DNA from: Marsupella aquatica
Taxonomy: Eukaryota > Marchantiophyta
Reading direction: 5' to 3'
NCBI GenBank assembly: GCA_973895155.1
Contig: OZ316899.1
Span: 8,122,001-8,186,000 of the forward strand
Length of the DNA: 64,000 bases
Below are positions 10,222-22,400 of this stretch, piece by piece (position 1 is the first letter of the stretch; each line of letters opens with the position of its first letter). The notes beneath the pieces are model-generated. The model ran no database searches. It was not told the DNA's origin and saw only the letters and a program-made list of their open reading frames with translations. Position numbers and translations under genes: made by a program.

Positions 10222-12660
10222 CTGCTTCTTCTAATCGGTGCTTCTCCAACCTCTCCCTCTGGAAGAAAGGTCCCTGCCCCAACTCCTCCCCAAAGATGTT
10301 GAGCGCCAGGTCCCCACACATCTCCCCGTACTCCATGGCTCTATCTTTAGCATAGGTGGAGTAAGTAGAAGTCATCGGCATCAACCACCTTGGCCTCTGT
10401 TCCCAAGCCGCCTTGCGGATTTCTTCTACGGTGGCAAGAGGGTTGCTTCTTTTTTCGGCAAGCCGCCTGATGTCCTCCGGCCAATCTCCTCCTGGTAAAT
10501 CTTTCTCCCTAGCCAGGGCTGCTTTCTCTTCCTCCCTAAGTTGCTCCTGAAATTCTTGTGTCGTCTGCTTTATGCCATCAAAGCTCGGGGGAGCAACCTC
10601 TAGTGGGGGAGACTCGGGGCTACTCTGCTGGGTGGGGTCCCCTCAAACTACTCTTGGAAGCGTGGGGATAAATCGGCCACAGGTCCTTACTCCTGGAACA
10701 TGATGATCCGACCCATAGCCGGAGTTATCATTGCTGTAGTCCTCCACCGCCTCCTCCACTGCTTGGACTCCCGGCTTCCCCCTCTATTCCCCTGGTCCTG
10801 CCGTGAAAATGGCCTCACAGATCACGGGCTCTTGTTCCTCCTCTAGTTTCCAGGTTGTCCTCTCCCTCTGCTTTCCGCGGGAAGGAGCCTTAGACTGCTC
10901 TGCCTCCGATTCGGGGCTTGAGGCTCCCACATACATTCGCACTCCCGGCTTGTGTTCCGGCCTCCTTCTCTCCTTGGCTCCGGTAAAGGGGTTTTCCCTC
11001 CTGAGTCGGCTTAGGCCGGCCTCTGGGGCAGTGTCCTGTACCGGTGCCGTTGCCGTTGCCGTTGCTGGTGCTGTTCTCTCCTTCTCCAACATTTTCAGCA
11101 GATTCTGCATGCCTGATTGCTGCATCGGCAAGTCTTCTTTCCTTGGCCGAAACACCTGCTTGATCATAGGACTGGCAGGCTGGTTGGGCTCTTCTGTTGC
11201 CGGCCTTTGCTCTGAAACCTCCTCCGGTGCCCTTGCCGATAGGGGAAGTACTGGGGCAAAGATTTGACTTCTGGCATACCGGCACAACAGCGGCATGTGA
11301 TAGCCAAGCCGGGACACGCTTCCCACGCCGATCACTTGCTATTCCTCCTTCAAGATCTTCTTCAGTTGGTTGAGGAGGTACCCATTGTAATCCCGGCTTG
11401 GGTCTGGCCTTTCTGCCAGGTAGACCTGAGCCTTGCCGATCTCTGCCCTTGGCAAGTTACAATGCATGGTCACCCGCAAGAAATCGATCATCTCTCCAAT
11501 GTGCGGGTTGGTGCAGGTGTTCCGGAAGAAGCCATTCTTCGTTGATGGTCCTGGGAACAACTGGAACTCCTTGTCAGGTAAGGTCTTCCTGGTATCAACC
11601 TTGGTCTTATTACCCATCGGCAAGCCAAACACCTCGACAATCACCCGGGGAGTGAGATAGAAATCCTTCCCATACACCCTCGTGGAATTGGTCTCAGGTT
11701 CCCATGATCCCACAAATTCTAATAAGTCTGAGTCCAACACCTCCAGATTCAGCCATGGTAATCTTACAAAGGCTTCCAAGCCGGATCCGGCCATGAAGCC
11801 CTGGTACTTCTTGGTCTGCATGGCCATAAAGCATGCATCCTCCTCCCGTGCAAAATGTAATTGCACTTCCTCTGGTAGGGTCGCCACCCAACCTTTCTAG
11901 GTGTCATCCTTTGTTGGAATGGCATTGATGGGATTGACCTCCTCCTCTTCGGCTTCTCCTTGCCTCCTGTTCTGCTGCTCTGCTGCTCTGCTGCTCTGCT
12001 GCTCTGCTGGCTTCCTTGGTGTCGCCAACCTCGTTCTTTTTGCCGGGGTGGCCTCTTTGTTGTTGTTTCCTTTCTTCTTCACCTCGGCTACCGTGGATGT
12101 TTCTCCTAGCACAGTTGCCTTTGTCTACCCCTCCATGCTACCCTTCAACTCCCAGTGAGCGTCGTTGCAGCGGTTGATGGCTTCCTGAATGCCAACGATT
12201 CTGTCTTCGCAAAACAGAAGGTCATCGAGCTGATTGGCAGTAGGAGTCCACAAGAACTCGGCCTTGATGAGTTCTCCTCCTAAGAAGGTAGACTTCTGCA
12301 GCTCCCACAGTCAAGCGAGCTCCTGCCGTTCTTGAGCTGCTCTCTCTGATTCTTCGTCCTCGTAAGTCTTAATGTACTTAGTTTCCCGTTCGAACAGGCA
12401 TCCCCAAAAATGTGCCGCTTGATTGACGTTGCTCATACCCTCCTTGACTCGATCATGGGTATCTGCTCCCGCCCCGAGTGCTTGCCTAAGTAGCTGACAG
12501 TAGTTGGCCTTCCGTAGTCGTCTGCTCAGTTCGTGCTTGCAAATGAGCCACCATTCCTCGCGAGCGGTCCTTACCCCTCTCCTCCTCTGGTCTTTCCTCC
12601 TGTTGGTTACCCCTAGCCGCCGATGCTTAGCGCGCCCTAACCCTAATCGCGTCCATAGTC
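10222..12660 (-). pseudogene. X ORF-A copy 2, long broken ORF of about 810 codons
   Basis: One minus-strand frame can be followed from about 12660 to 10222 through in-frame stops at 12311-12313 (TGA), 12125-12127 (TAG), 11897-11899 (TAG), 11339-11341 (TAG), 10784-10786 (TAG) and 10643-10645 (TGA). Where copy 1 covers the site it reads CAG, CAG and CGA. The N-terminal third has a Trp/Arg-rich segment (REEWWLICKHELSRRLRK). A Gln/Arg/Glu low-complexity linker follows (about 11960-12010, CTG-repeat DNA). Next is a globular-looking domain (about 11890-11340) with VYGKDFYLTPRVIVEVFGLP, reminiscent of plant retroelement-associated proteins of unknown function. The C-terminus matches copy 1. Function is not assigned. 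Confidence 0.6.
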
Positions 12661-12705
12661 ACCCTTAATTGTTTATATTTTCCTTGTTTTTGTTACTATA
12701 CTAAT

Positions 12706-14025
12706 GTGTTTATAGGGTACACCTCCGTTTCCCCACTTAATTGGCCTAGTGATTCCTGGCTAGGCATCACACGCCGATTAGAAGAAGCGGTGGCTTTGGA
12801 GAGAAGCAAGAAGGACGAGGTCATCTGTCGGCTTAGGGCAAGGGAAGCCAAGGTAGAAGACCTGAAGGCGGCCAAGAAAGCCCAAGATGAGCTGCGGATT
12901 AAGCGGCATGAGCTCAACATCATGCAGGGGCAATTGGATACCGCACAATCTGATAATCAGATTATCAAGGATAAACTGACTTGGACCCAAGGTGAGCTGG
13001 CCAATTTGATCAAGGAAAAGGAGAAGTGGAAGCGAGAGCTGAGAGACGCGGAGGAGGCCTACATAGCAGCCAACAATCGGGCCATGGCGGAAACTCAAAG
13101 AAGGGAAAGGGCGTTGAAGGGGGAACTCGAGGATATCCGCGGAGCCCTTGAGTAGAAGGAGGCCAAGTTAGGGAAATCCTATCAGGCAATTATCGTGCTG
13201 TGGCAGGAGCTCGCATCCATGACGGCCAGCTTCAAGGCCGACCTCCGCAAGAAAGACAACCAGCTCGACCAGACTTATGCCAAGATGAATAAAATGGAGT
13301 CTGAGGTCGTTACAGAGCTCAACAAGGAGCTGAGAGCAACCCATGAGGAGAGGGCTACCTTAAAGGAGGAATTGGAGGAAGCCCAGAAGGAGCGGGAGGA
13401 GGCACGCAAGGACCTGGATGAATTGCAGGAGGAGTTGGAGGAAAGCACAAGGAAGATGGAGAACTTACAGCGGCGAGCCGACAACCAAACGAAGCGGCTG
13501 ACGAAACATGCCGCAGTATTTAAGTGCTTGGCTTCCTCAGGTCCAACTCCAATTGGGGCAACCAAGTTACCAAGAGTAGTACTGGCCGAAGGACAAGCCG
13601 AGACACTCGCACCGGTGTCCGAGGTAAGTGGCAAGGGGAAGGGGCCAGCTGCCAAACCAAAGACAAAGAAGAAGCGGAAACCTTCTGGGTCAGGGAGTAA
13701 TACGGCTCCTCAAGCCGTCGTGACCAAGGAGGTAAACCCAGCACCAACCTCAGGCAGGGTCACGGGAGAGGATCCAACTGCCCTAGAAGGCGGGGATGGC
13801 AAAGCCGAGGCCAGGATACTCGATGATGAAGCCAGGGTACCGGATCCACCACTAGAACATGTCGGGGAGGCCGTGGCCGATGCTGAGGCCGAGGGTGGAC
13901 CCAATCAGGCCGATGGAGAGTTGACTCGGTCCGGAGCAGGTAATCTGTCAGAGGATAGACCTATGGTAGTGGCTGCGGAGGAAGTGTTGGGGGCGTCCAT
14001 TGAGGACCAGACACCGCTGCCATGA
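12706..14025 (+). pseudogene. X antisense coiled-coil ORF, copy 2
   Basis: This is the paralogue of 6714-7994 in opposite orientation. Homology begins around 12786 (VALERSKKDEV) and one frame runs to 14025. It is interrupted by TAG at 13153-13155, where copy 1 has CAG. The long coiled coil, the KTKKKRKPSGSG basic patch and the acidic Ala/Pro tail are all kept. The 80 bases before the homology differ from copy 1, and a pyrimidine/ACTAAT/TAG stretch at 12690-12710 resembles a splice acceptor. An upstream exon may therefore differ between copies. Confidence 0.6.
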
Positions 14026-14582
14026 CGGTGGTGGAGGGCCGCTCCTTTTAAGGAGGGCGGACATGGAGGGAGGAGGCGTGAGTGGGCAGGGCGGGCTCAG
14101 ATCTCCAAGTTTAGAATTAGGATCAGGACCAAGAGGCGGCCCTGACACTTAGCTTAGTGGGATTGCGGATCCACTGGTAAGAGCAACACTTGTGCTCCTG
14201 CCTCGCTGTACATAGGTAGATTACAGTTAGGTAAATTACAGTAGAGTAGATTAGGCTTATGCTACAAGGAATTAGGCGGATCCACTACCGGGATAAGTAC
14301 CTGGGCAACGGGGAGTTGAGGGCCTTCTTCCTTAGCAAGTTTTTAGTGCACCAGCAGGGCTGGGATCAAGTAGTTAAAGAAGCTCTCGGTTAGTTATACT
14401 GTGACCCTTGTGTATATTCATGTTTTCTCATACCTAAGAGATGAATAGAGTTGGCCTCACGGCTTAGTTCGCAGATCTTGTTGGCTAAGCTGCGAAATTG
14501 GCCTTGCCAAGAGCGAAACCTATGGGAATCGGCTTGTGCAAAGGGGTTTCTTGGGTTTAGGGAGCCATGGGACGCACCACAC

Positions 14583-14905
14583 GCACCACCACAGCTCAGT
14601 TGCAGCAAGCTCAATCACTTGCAGTCACACAACACTCAATCGCACCGCTTGCACAGCACCTGCACTCGCACCGCCATAGGTCACCGCACTCAATTACATC
14701 GCTTCCACCACTTGCACTCACAATCACACCGCTTCTAGCACTCGCACCACCACAACTCAGTTGCAGCAAGCTCAATCACTGGCAGTCGCACAACACACAA
14801 CACTCAATTGCACCGCTTGCACAGCACCTGCACTCGCACTGCCATAGCTCACCGCACTCAATCGCACCGCTTCCACCACTTGCACTCACAATCACACCGC
14901 TTCCA
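14583..14905 (+). repeat. 161-bp tandem duplication, His/Thr/Ala-codon-like
   Basis: Two copies begin at GCACCACCACA(G/A)CTCAG (14583 and 14744). Within each are shorter CACCGCTTGCA and CTTGCACTC motifs at roughly 30-60 bp spacing. A third, shorter piece reaches 14960. ORFs over this region are by-products of the repeat. Confidence 0.7.
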
Positions 14906-15105
14906 GCACTCGCATAGCACTTGCACTCGCACCACCACAGCTCACAGCGCATAGCTCATAGCACACAGCGCGTGGAGAGGGAAAGATCACAAAGCAACTT
15001 ATGCTCTCCGAGAAACACGAGGTAAATTGCATCCGCACTCGCACTTGCTCGGCCTCAATTGCTCGCCTTTCAAATGAGGAAAGGCGAGAGACGGCGGGGA
15101 CTCAC

Positions 15106-15226
15106 CAAAGTAGTCATCATCATCATTAGGCAACGGAAGATCTAGGGGCATCACAACTGAATTCACTATCGCCGTCACGTAGGTCAAGTCCAATCCAAGC
15201 AACTGGAGATCTATGGGACCACTCAT
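15106..15226 (-). other. Possible first coding exon of an unidentified gene
   Basis: On the minus strand an ATG at 15226 opens 40 codons (MSGPIDLQLLGLDL..., ending DDDDYFG), followed directly by a consensus splice donor GTGAGT at 15105-15100. No second exon could be placed on the minus strand to the left, where tandem repeats and X sequence lie. It may be the 5' exon of a host or element gene cut off by later insertions, or chance. Confidence 0.2.
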
Positions 15227-15584
15227 TGATTACAGGTGGTAGGGGCCATGAGAGGAAGTTGGCATGTTAGCAGTTTATTGGCTTATATGTAGTCGTACTC
15301 TAATAATAATGAATACCTAGATTTGACTCATGTCAGAGTCGCAGCACTAAAGTACCTGTACAGATGCTTTCATTATTACTACCCCTTCACGCCATAATGT
15401 CCTTGCTATGATTGATTCCAGACCAGATAAGATTTCCTATCATTCCTTGGTATTAATGAGTATGATCGTTCAACGACCGGATTTAATTCCAAAAAATATA
15501 CAGTATCACATGACATGTTAGGCCAGTCTCAAGTTCCTGATTGTCTCCAAGATGACATGTCACGCCAGGACCCATGTCAGAGAG

Positions 15585-16470
15585 GCTCTCCAAGATGACA
15601 TGTAAAGTTGGGACTTAAGTTGGAGAGGCTCTCCAAGATGACATGTCATGGAGGACCCATGTCAGAGAGGCTCTTCAAGATGACATGTAAAGTGGGGACT
15701 TAAGTCGAAGAGGCTTTCCGAGATGACATGTCATGGAGGACCCATGTCAGAGAGGCTCTCCGAGATGACATGTAAAGTGGGGACTTAAGTCAGAGAGGCT
15801 CTCCGAGATGACATGTAAAGTGGGGACTTAAGTCGGAGAGGCTCTCCGAGATGACATGTCATGGAGGACCCATGTCAGAGAGGCTCTCCAAGATTACATA
15901 TAAAGTGAGGACTTAAGTTGGAGAGGCTCCCCAAGATGACATATCAGGACAAGAGATGTTAGTGATAACTTTGGAGAGCCTCCCTGACAAATATTGGGCC
16001 TAATCCTTGCTACACACCTGAAGATGGCATCTTGGAGAGCCTCTCCAACATGGGTGGAGACTTCATACCTGCGCAAGATGGTATCTTGGAGAGCCTCTCT
16101 AACATGGGTCAAGGCTTCATACATGCGCAAGATGGCATCTTGGAGAGCCTCTCCAACATGGGTCGAGGCTTCATACCTGCGCAAGATGGCATCTCGGAGA
16201 GCCTCTCCAAGATGAAACTTGGTGAGATCTGGTGCAAGATCTAATCTTGGAGAGCCTCTCCAACATGGGTTTAGGCTTCATACCTCCGCAAGATGGCATC
16301 TTGAAGAGCCTCTCCAAGATGAAACTTGGTGAGATCCGGTGCAAGATCTAATCTCGGAGAGCCTCTCCAACATGGGTCGAGGCTTCATACCTCCGCAAGA
16401 TGGCATCTTGGAGAGCCTCTCTAACATGGGTTGAGGCTTCCAGATGGCATCTTAGAGAGCCTAATGGACA
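15585..16470 (+). repeat. Palindrome array 1 of element C (about 19 sites)
   Basis: Each unit of about 40-57 bp contains GGAGAGGCTCTCC or GGAGAGCCTCTCC flanked by inverted CTYGG/CCRAG arms. Left of about 15960 the unit trails into GATGACATGT with a central G. Right of it the unit is the reverse complement, with GATGGCATC before a central C. The block is thus two sub-arrays facing each other. It lies 700-1600 bp upstream of the transposase ATG. Confidence 0.85.
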
Positions 16471-16557
16471 CCCTAAACTTGCTATCAAAGGTTCTTGGAT
16501 GTTGGTCCAATAAACTTAGTCACTGTCAATAACAGTTTTCACGCTCACAAGGGTACG

Positions 16558-16975
16558 TTGTCAAGAAGGATTCTTACATATTCAACAAGGGAAGAATATT
16601 TGTAACAATTTTTATGCTTGGTTTGGGCGATAAGGTACTCTGACAACACAATCTTGACATATTCAACAAAGAAAGAAGCAAGTCTAACAGTTTTTACACT
16701 TTGTCTAGGCAGTAAGGTACTCTGACAAAACAATCTTGACATTCAACAAAGAAAGAAGCGAGTCTAACAGTTTTTACACTCAGTTTGGGCGATAAGGTAC
16801 TCTGACAAAAAAATCTTGACATATTCAACAAAGAAAGAAGCGAGTCTAACAATTTTTACGCTCTGTCTGGGCAGTAAGGTACTCTGACAAAACAATCGTC
16901 ACATATTCAGAAAGAAAGAAGCGACTCTAACAGTTTTTACGCTTTGTCTTGGCGATAAGGTACTCTGACAAAACA
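16558..16975 (+). repeat. Tandem array of an 81-bp unit, 5 copies, upstream of the element C transposase
   Basis: The landmark AAGGTACTCTGAC recurs at about 16632, 16714, 16794, 16876 and 16957 (spacing 80-82 bp). Units alternate between GGGCGATAAGG and GGCAGTAAGG, hinting at a 162-bp higher-order unit. The array ends 190 bp before the ATG at 17161, so it may be part of the promoter. Confidence 0.75.
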
Positions 16976-17160
16976 AAGTCATAAGAATCAATAATAGTTT
17001 TCACATACTGTTTGCTGATTAAGTTACACTCTTGAGAAACAAAGAGGAATTGAGCAAGCCGGAAAGGCAATAACATCCCTTACATGAACAAGGCATCTCT
17101 CGGTAGATGCCACTTGAACTCTCTTGGTGCTCAACATTAGTCTTTCTTCAAGTGGTTATC

Positions 17161-18949
17161 ATGGCTGGCCGTGTGAGGATCACGTTTCCAGACAATGGAG
17201 ACGTTGTTGTGCTAGCGCCTGATGGTGTTGTTTGGCATACACCAGACAACGAATTAGCTCGTCGATTCGATATTGAGATTGGGGAGTGGGCACTCTTTGA
17301 GGCCGGCAATGTCTTACCATTGATTGAGGCAGACTCAGAGGAGAGTGGAGAGATAAAGGATATGGCATCTGAAAAGTGAAGTTTCGTATGTCCTTCAGCA
17401 GAGGTTGTACTTTGTTTGTCTTACTGAAGTTGGTTTGCAATCTCAAACTAGAGAGAAGATTTCAGAGTGGCCGGCAGAGGTAGAGCAAGCCGAATTTCTT
17501 GAAAGTGTTGTTGCTGCAATGTTGAAAGGGAAAGGCACTTCGCAATGTGTAAAGGCTGCCCATTCCATTCTCAGAGTGCATTATCCCCAACGAGTCATGA
17601 CTCTGCCAGAATGGTATGATGGGGATTGCATTTTTGAGCGCCCCCCATTCATAGGTATCCACACAAAGGGTGCCTTCTTCTTGGGTATGGAGCAGAGAAA
17701 TGACTGCTACCTGTGGAGCAAGCTCATCGAGACAGGGGCCCAAATTGGACCCAACCTGAACAAGGGAGGCTTCAAGTATAAGATTGGGAATGTGAGATGC
17801 CTGGGCTCTTTGCAATGTCCACATTCAGATTGTCCGGCTTTTACAAGTAAGAATGAGCGCAATTGCACAGAATGGCAGCGATAGGGGTGGGAGAAATGAG
17901 GTTCCATTTCCTGTTGGGCAACTAGTTCCAGCAGAGAGTGTGATTTGCGCCTTTTGTGATTGGCCTCCTATGTGTATAGCCAAGTGTCCAGCCAAAATGT
18001 TCTACATCACTCCGACCTCTCATGACCATTACATTTACAAGCACATGACACGTGTTTCTATGCATGTTGGGAGTCACTCACATCCGGCCAAATTTGTTCT
18101 CAAGAAAGATCGAAAAGCTTTCTTACATAAGTTGATGGAGGAGAAATTGAAGAAGAATCCTCATGCTATGCCGTTTGTGATCAAGAGTGACACAATTAAA
18201 GCTCTAAGGGATATTTTTTATGACAAGGTTGCCGGGATTGTCACATTTGAGGAAGCGCGGGATCTGAATGAAACATTGGCGATCCTATAAGATCGATCAG
18301 TTGTAAGATCTATGATACAGAGCATACGCAAGTATACCCATGCCTCATCCGACCTCCAAGTGATCCTTGATCTTCAAAAAGAAAAAGTATTTTCATTTGT
18401 CCAGAGCACTCTATTTCCAAACCAGAAGCTAGATACAGATGAGCGCCCACACATTTTCAAGATGACTGTAAAGGGTCCAGGGTCTGGAATCGATCTCATT
18501 CAAAGGATGCACCCTGGTGGAGATCTACAAGACTCATGGGTGATGTTTGATGTCATGCATCGGATGATTGAGAAGCAATGGTGCACAATGTCAACTCATG
18601 TATACGACCACCTATACAGAGGTCTCTATACAATTTTTGTATGCGAGCTAGTTTTGGAAGATACTGTTGCACTACAAACTGCATGGAAGGTCATGAAGCG
18701 AGTGTGTAAGGCAAATGAGCTTGACAATGTTACATTTTGTGGGTTCATTGCCGATAATGCTGCAGCTGGGTGGAATGCAGTTTGAAACATATTTTGGGAT
18801 GGAAGAGTTAATTCTCAAAAGGAGCGATCTGATGCATTTCACTGGGCGCAATCAATGGAGAAGATGACAAAGAAATGCATTCTTCCAGGCAAAGCAGTTG
18901 AGCATAAGGAGCTTTTGGATTCATTGAGGGATGCTGCCAATGTGGTTCT
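17161..18949 (+). pseudogene. Element C transposase, 5' part (Mutator-like, DDE, zinc-binding N-terminus)
   Basis: ATG at 17161 opens MAGRVRITFPDNGDVVV. A frameshift near 17370, another near 17870, a TAA at 18288-18290 and a TGA at 18783-18785 break the frame, but homology to the element A transposase runs throughout. An N-terminal domain is followed by a Cys-rich region (CLGSLQCPHSDC, CAFCDWPPMC) ending in HVGSHSHP. That C..C...H-x-H pattern resembles the WRKY/GCM1-type DNA-binding fold of many Mutator-like transposases. The RNase H-like core shows FDVMHR (D at 18549) and FIADNAAAGW (D at 18753), the first two catalytic Asp candidates. The gene stops inside copia-1 and resumes at 47119. It would cut and paste the element in the nucleus. 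Confidence 0.75.
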
Positions 18950-19100
18950 TGTTATAACCCGTGTCTAAACCTACCTACCTAGGGTTAAACCCCTACTACA
19001 GTTAGGCTAAGCCCAACCGCCTAACTACCTAGTCACCTAAGGAGCTATATGTAATGGTGGAATGATGAATGATTGATTAGTTGTTCTATACATCACATCA
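18950..19100 (+). repeat. Copia-1 5' LTR (151 bp)
   Basis: It starts TGTTATAACC and ends CACATCA. Compared with the 3' LTR it has an extra 31 bp near its start (GTCTAAACC... region, about 18962-18992). Otherwise the two are nearly identical over CTACTACAGTTAGGCTAAGC and onward. Confidence 0.85.
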
Positions 19101-19112
19101 CGTTATCAGCAC
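19101..19112 (+). other. Copia-1 primer binding site candidate
   Basis: CGTTATCAGCAC directly follows the 5' LTR. The same sequence follows the copia-2 5' LTR at 29207-29218. It resembles the TGGTATCAGAGC complement of initiator Met-tRNA with changes. Confidence 0.55.
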
Positions 19113-19432
19113 GATGCTGATTTTAATCAAACTTTTTTAAAAATCATCCCTCCTTCTTTTGAGACAGATTTACAACCTTTTAGGAAATGATTTATGGCAG
19201 GCGAAGGTGCAGTGGTGGTCAGAACAATCAAGGGGGATGGAATGTTATAAATCAAGATTACACATGAAACAAATTGGATGCAAAGTCGAACATTGAGATA
19301 AGAAATTTCAATGCACCAACTACAATTTGCAATTCCATATCCTCTTTCTCAAATTTCAACAATGGAATGAAATTGAGATAGGACACCCAATTACAATTGC
19401 AACGTTGTGCTTACCAATAAGAATCTGGCAAT

Positions 19433-22400
19433 ATGTCAAAGAATTGTATGGAGAAACTCTTATTTCAACCACTCAACATCGATGGTGCCAACTATTTGTC
19501 CTGGATGGTTGATGCTGAAGCTCATCTAACTTCAAAGAATCTACAGGATACAGTAATAACTGACAATGGCCAAACACTTCAGCAAAAAGAGCAGGCATTG
19601 ATACTAATCCGACACCATTTGAGTGACTCTTTGAAGTGACAGTACATGAACGAATATAATCCGAGAGTCCTTTGGGACGCACTTCAATCAGGCTTTGACC
19701 ACACGTGCACCATACACCTGCCTGCGGCCAGACATGATTGGATAAATCTTCGGGTCCAGGACCATAAAACAATTGCGGATTACAATTGCGAATTATTTTG
19801 GATTGTATCCCAATAGGCCATATGTGGCCATCCCGTTAATGATGACGAACAGATTGAGAAAATGCTCTCTACCCTTCACTCTACAAATCTCATTCTCTCT
19901 ACCCAATGTTGCAATATGCGATTCACACAATATTTCGAATTGATTGCCCATATGCTCTTGGCTGAAAAGCACCAGCTATTGCTATTACAGAATTCCCAAA
20001 AATGACCCCCTGGAACTCTCCCTCCAGTCACAAATTCAGAATCCCACTACGTTACTACCCAGAGGGGAGAGGGCTCATCTTACCGTGGCCGAGGTAGTTC
20101 CAAGGGGAGAAACACATACAGAGGCCAAGGTAGCTCTTTCAGAGGATGCGGAGGCAGAAGCAACAACTTCAGAGGCAGATCCAGGGGAAGATACCAAAAC
20201 ACTGGCGGTAACTTCAGAAACAATTGGCAACGAGGCAACTATCAACCTCGAGCGAGGACAAATCAACAACAAAGCAATCAAAGAGATAAATACAAAAACC
20301 CCTCTACCTGTTTTTGTTGTGGCACCAAAGGCCACATTCAAAAATTCTGCCATGCACCTACACACCTAGTGCAACTATATAAGAACAACACTACACAAAA
20401 TGAACCTGAGACGTATGGGACTTTCCTAGAATCCACAGAAATTATACCAACTATAAACATGGTCATATCAAAGACCACACCTGATTCTAGTATCAAAGAA
20501 AAATTTTCCCACTGCATAGTCGACAGTGGTACATTGCATTCCATTTTTAAGCATAAGGAATACTTCAAGCAAATTATGCCATCCCAAAGAAAACTTACAA
20601 CGATTATGGGCCAGCATCAATTGGAAGAGGGATTTGGACCAGCATTGGTCACCCTACCCCATGGGACGATAATTCACGTGGAGTCTGCGATATGCGCCCC
20701 AAAAGCAACCAGAAACTTACTAAGCTTTGCGGATATCCGTGCTAACAAGCTACATATTAAGACGGGCACTCAACAAGGATGGGAAGTCTTGTACATCACC
20801 TCGGGGGAACCACCAAATACCAAGATCAAAGAGATCCTGAGAGCATCACCCCCCAGTTGTTACACTACTGAAATCCACAGCTTCTACACTGGAACACCCC
20901 AAGGTACACTTACCGAGATCTAGCACAGGAGACTAGGCCACCCGGGAACAACAATGTTCCAGAAACTGATTAGAGAAACCCTGGGCATACCGGAAATGGT
21001 CCACCCCACGTCCATGAAAGCTCCCTATTTAGCTTGCTCACAGGGCAAGCTCATAATCCGGCCCTCACCACCTACAACTGAGCGCCAAATCCCCCACTTC
21101 CTAGAGCGCATACACGCTGATGTATGCGGGCCGATTGACCCTCCAAGTGGCCCATTCCGATTTTTCCTGGCAGTTATAGACGCATCAACAAAATGGAGTG
21201 AGATATCCTTACTATCCACAAGAAACCTGGTATTTTCGAGACTCCTAGTGCACATACTAAAACTGAGAGCACAATTCCCCGAAAACCAGATTAAAACACT
21301 TAGAGTGGACAACGCCGGAGAATTTACCTCCAAAACGTTTGAAGATTTCTGCCATGCTACTGGCATTGATGTCCAGTACCCTATGCCCCATGTTCACTTT
21401 TAAAACAGGATAGCTGAATCCCTGATCAAACGATTATAGATGATTGCCCGGCCCCTCCTTATGCAGACAAATCTACCAACAGCCGCCTAGGGTCATGCCA
21501 TCCTCCACTCTGTTGCACTACTCAGTTATAGACCATCATCCTTTAATTCCTCTACCCCACAACACCTAGCACTAGGGACCATACCAAATGTCTCTCACTT
21601 GAGAACGTTTGGCTGTAAAGTAATGGTACCCATCCTGGGACCTAAGAGAACTAAGATGGGACCCCAGAGACACCCAGGAATATACATAGGTTTTGACTCA
21701 GCTTCAATTATCAGATATATGGAGCCTACAACATCCAATGTCTTCAAAGCACGCTTTGCAAATTGCCACTTCTACGAAGATATTTTTCCCAACCTACATA
21801 TGAAGCAACTTGACACAGAGAAAACCTCCCAACTTACTTGGCAAATTGATGCCAACTACTGGAACGACCCAAGGGATAGTCATGCGGACACTGAAGTACA
21901 ACAAATCTTACACCTAGCAAGGATGGTAGAACACCTACCAGACTCCTTTGCAGATGCCGCCCAACTGACACGCTCTCATATCCCAGCAGCAAACGCCCCA
22001 TCCAGAATACAAATGGAGACCCCACCAGCATCAACAACAGCCCCGAAAGCAAAGAGAGGCCGCCCACTAGGATCTGTTGATAGGCAACCAAGATAGCGTA
22101 GAGCTGCCCCAGCACCTGTACCCAGCCCATCAACCAGGGATCCAACTCCAAGTCAACCAAATGTACCAGAAGACAATGCAGAGATATCAATCAACTATGG
22201 AAGAACCGGACATGTATGGGACAGAGAGCACACTACAATAGATGAACAATTTGCATTTCACATAGCACAGCAGATTGAAGACGAACTGCCTGACCCCCAA
22301 ACAATTAGAGAAGCTGAGGCCCAATCTGACTGGCCTGAATGGGAATAGGCCATCCATTTAGAACTGGACTCACTAATAGCCCACCAGGTATTTGGCCCAA

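Larger units (their letters stand above)
10216..14575 (-). mobile_element. Repeat family X, copy 2 (rearranged, mostly inverted)
   Basis: On the minus strand, ORF-A runs 12660-10222 and breaks off 3' of FQREGW. On the plus strand the coiled-coil ORF runs 12706-14025. At 14400-14575 (minus strand) a short piece of the ORF-A C-terminus (PMAP, KPKKPLCTSR-region) is fused to the spacer seen at 6275-6360 of copy 1. ORF-A and the coiled-coil ORF are thus divergent here but convergent in copy 1. Copy 2 is therefore either two nested partial copies or an internally inverted one, with a junction at 12660-12706. Confidence 0.5.

Noticed and set aside
14567-14917. Ser/His/Leu-rich ORFs on the plus strand.
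   Set aside because: They lie wholly in the 161-bp tandem duplication and differ between frames only by repeat phase.
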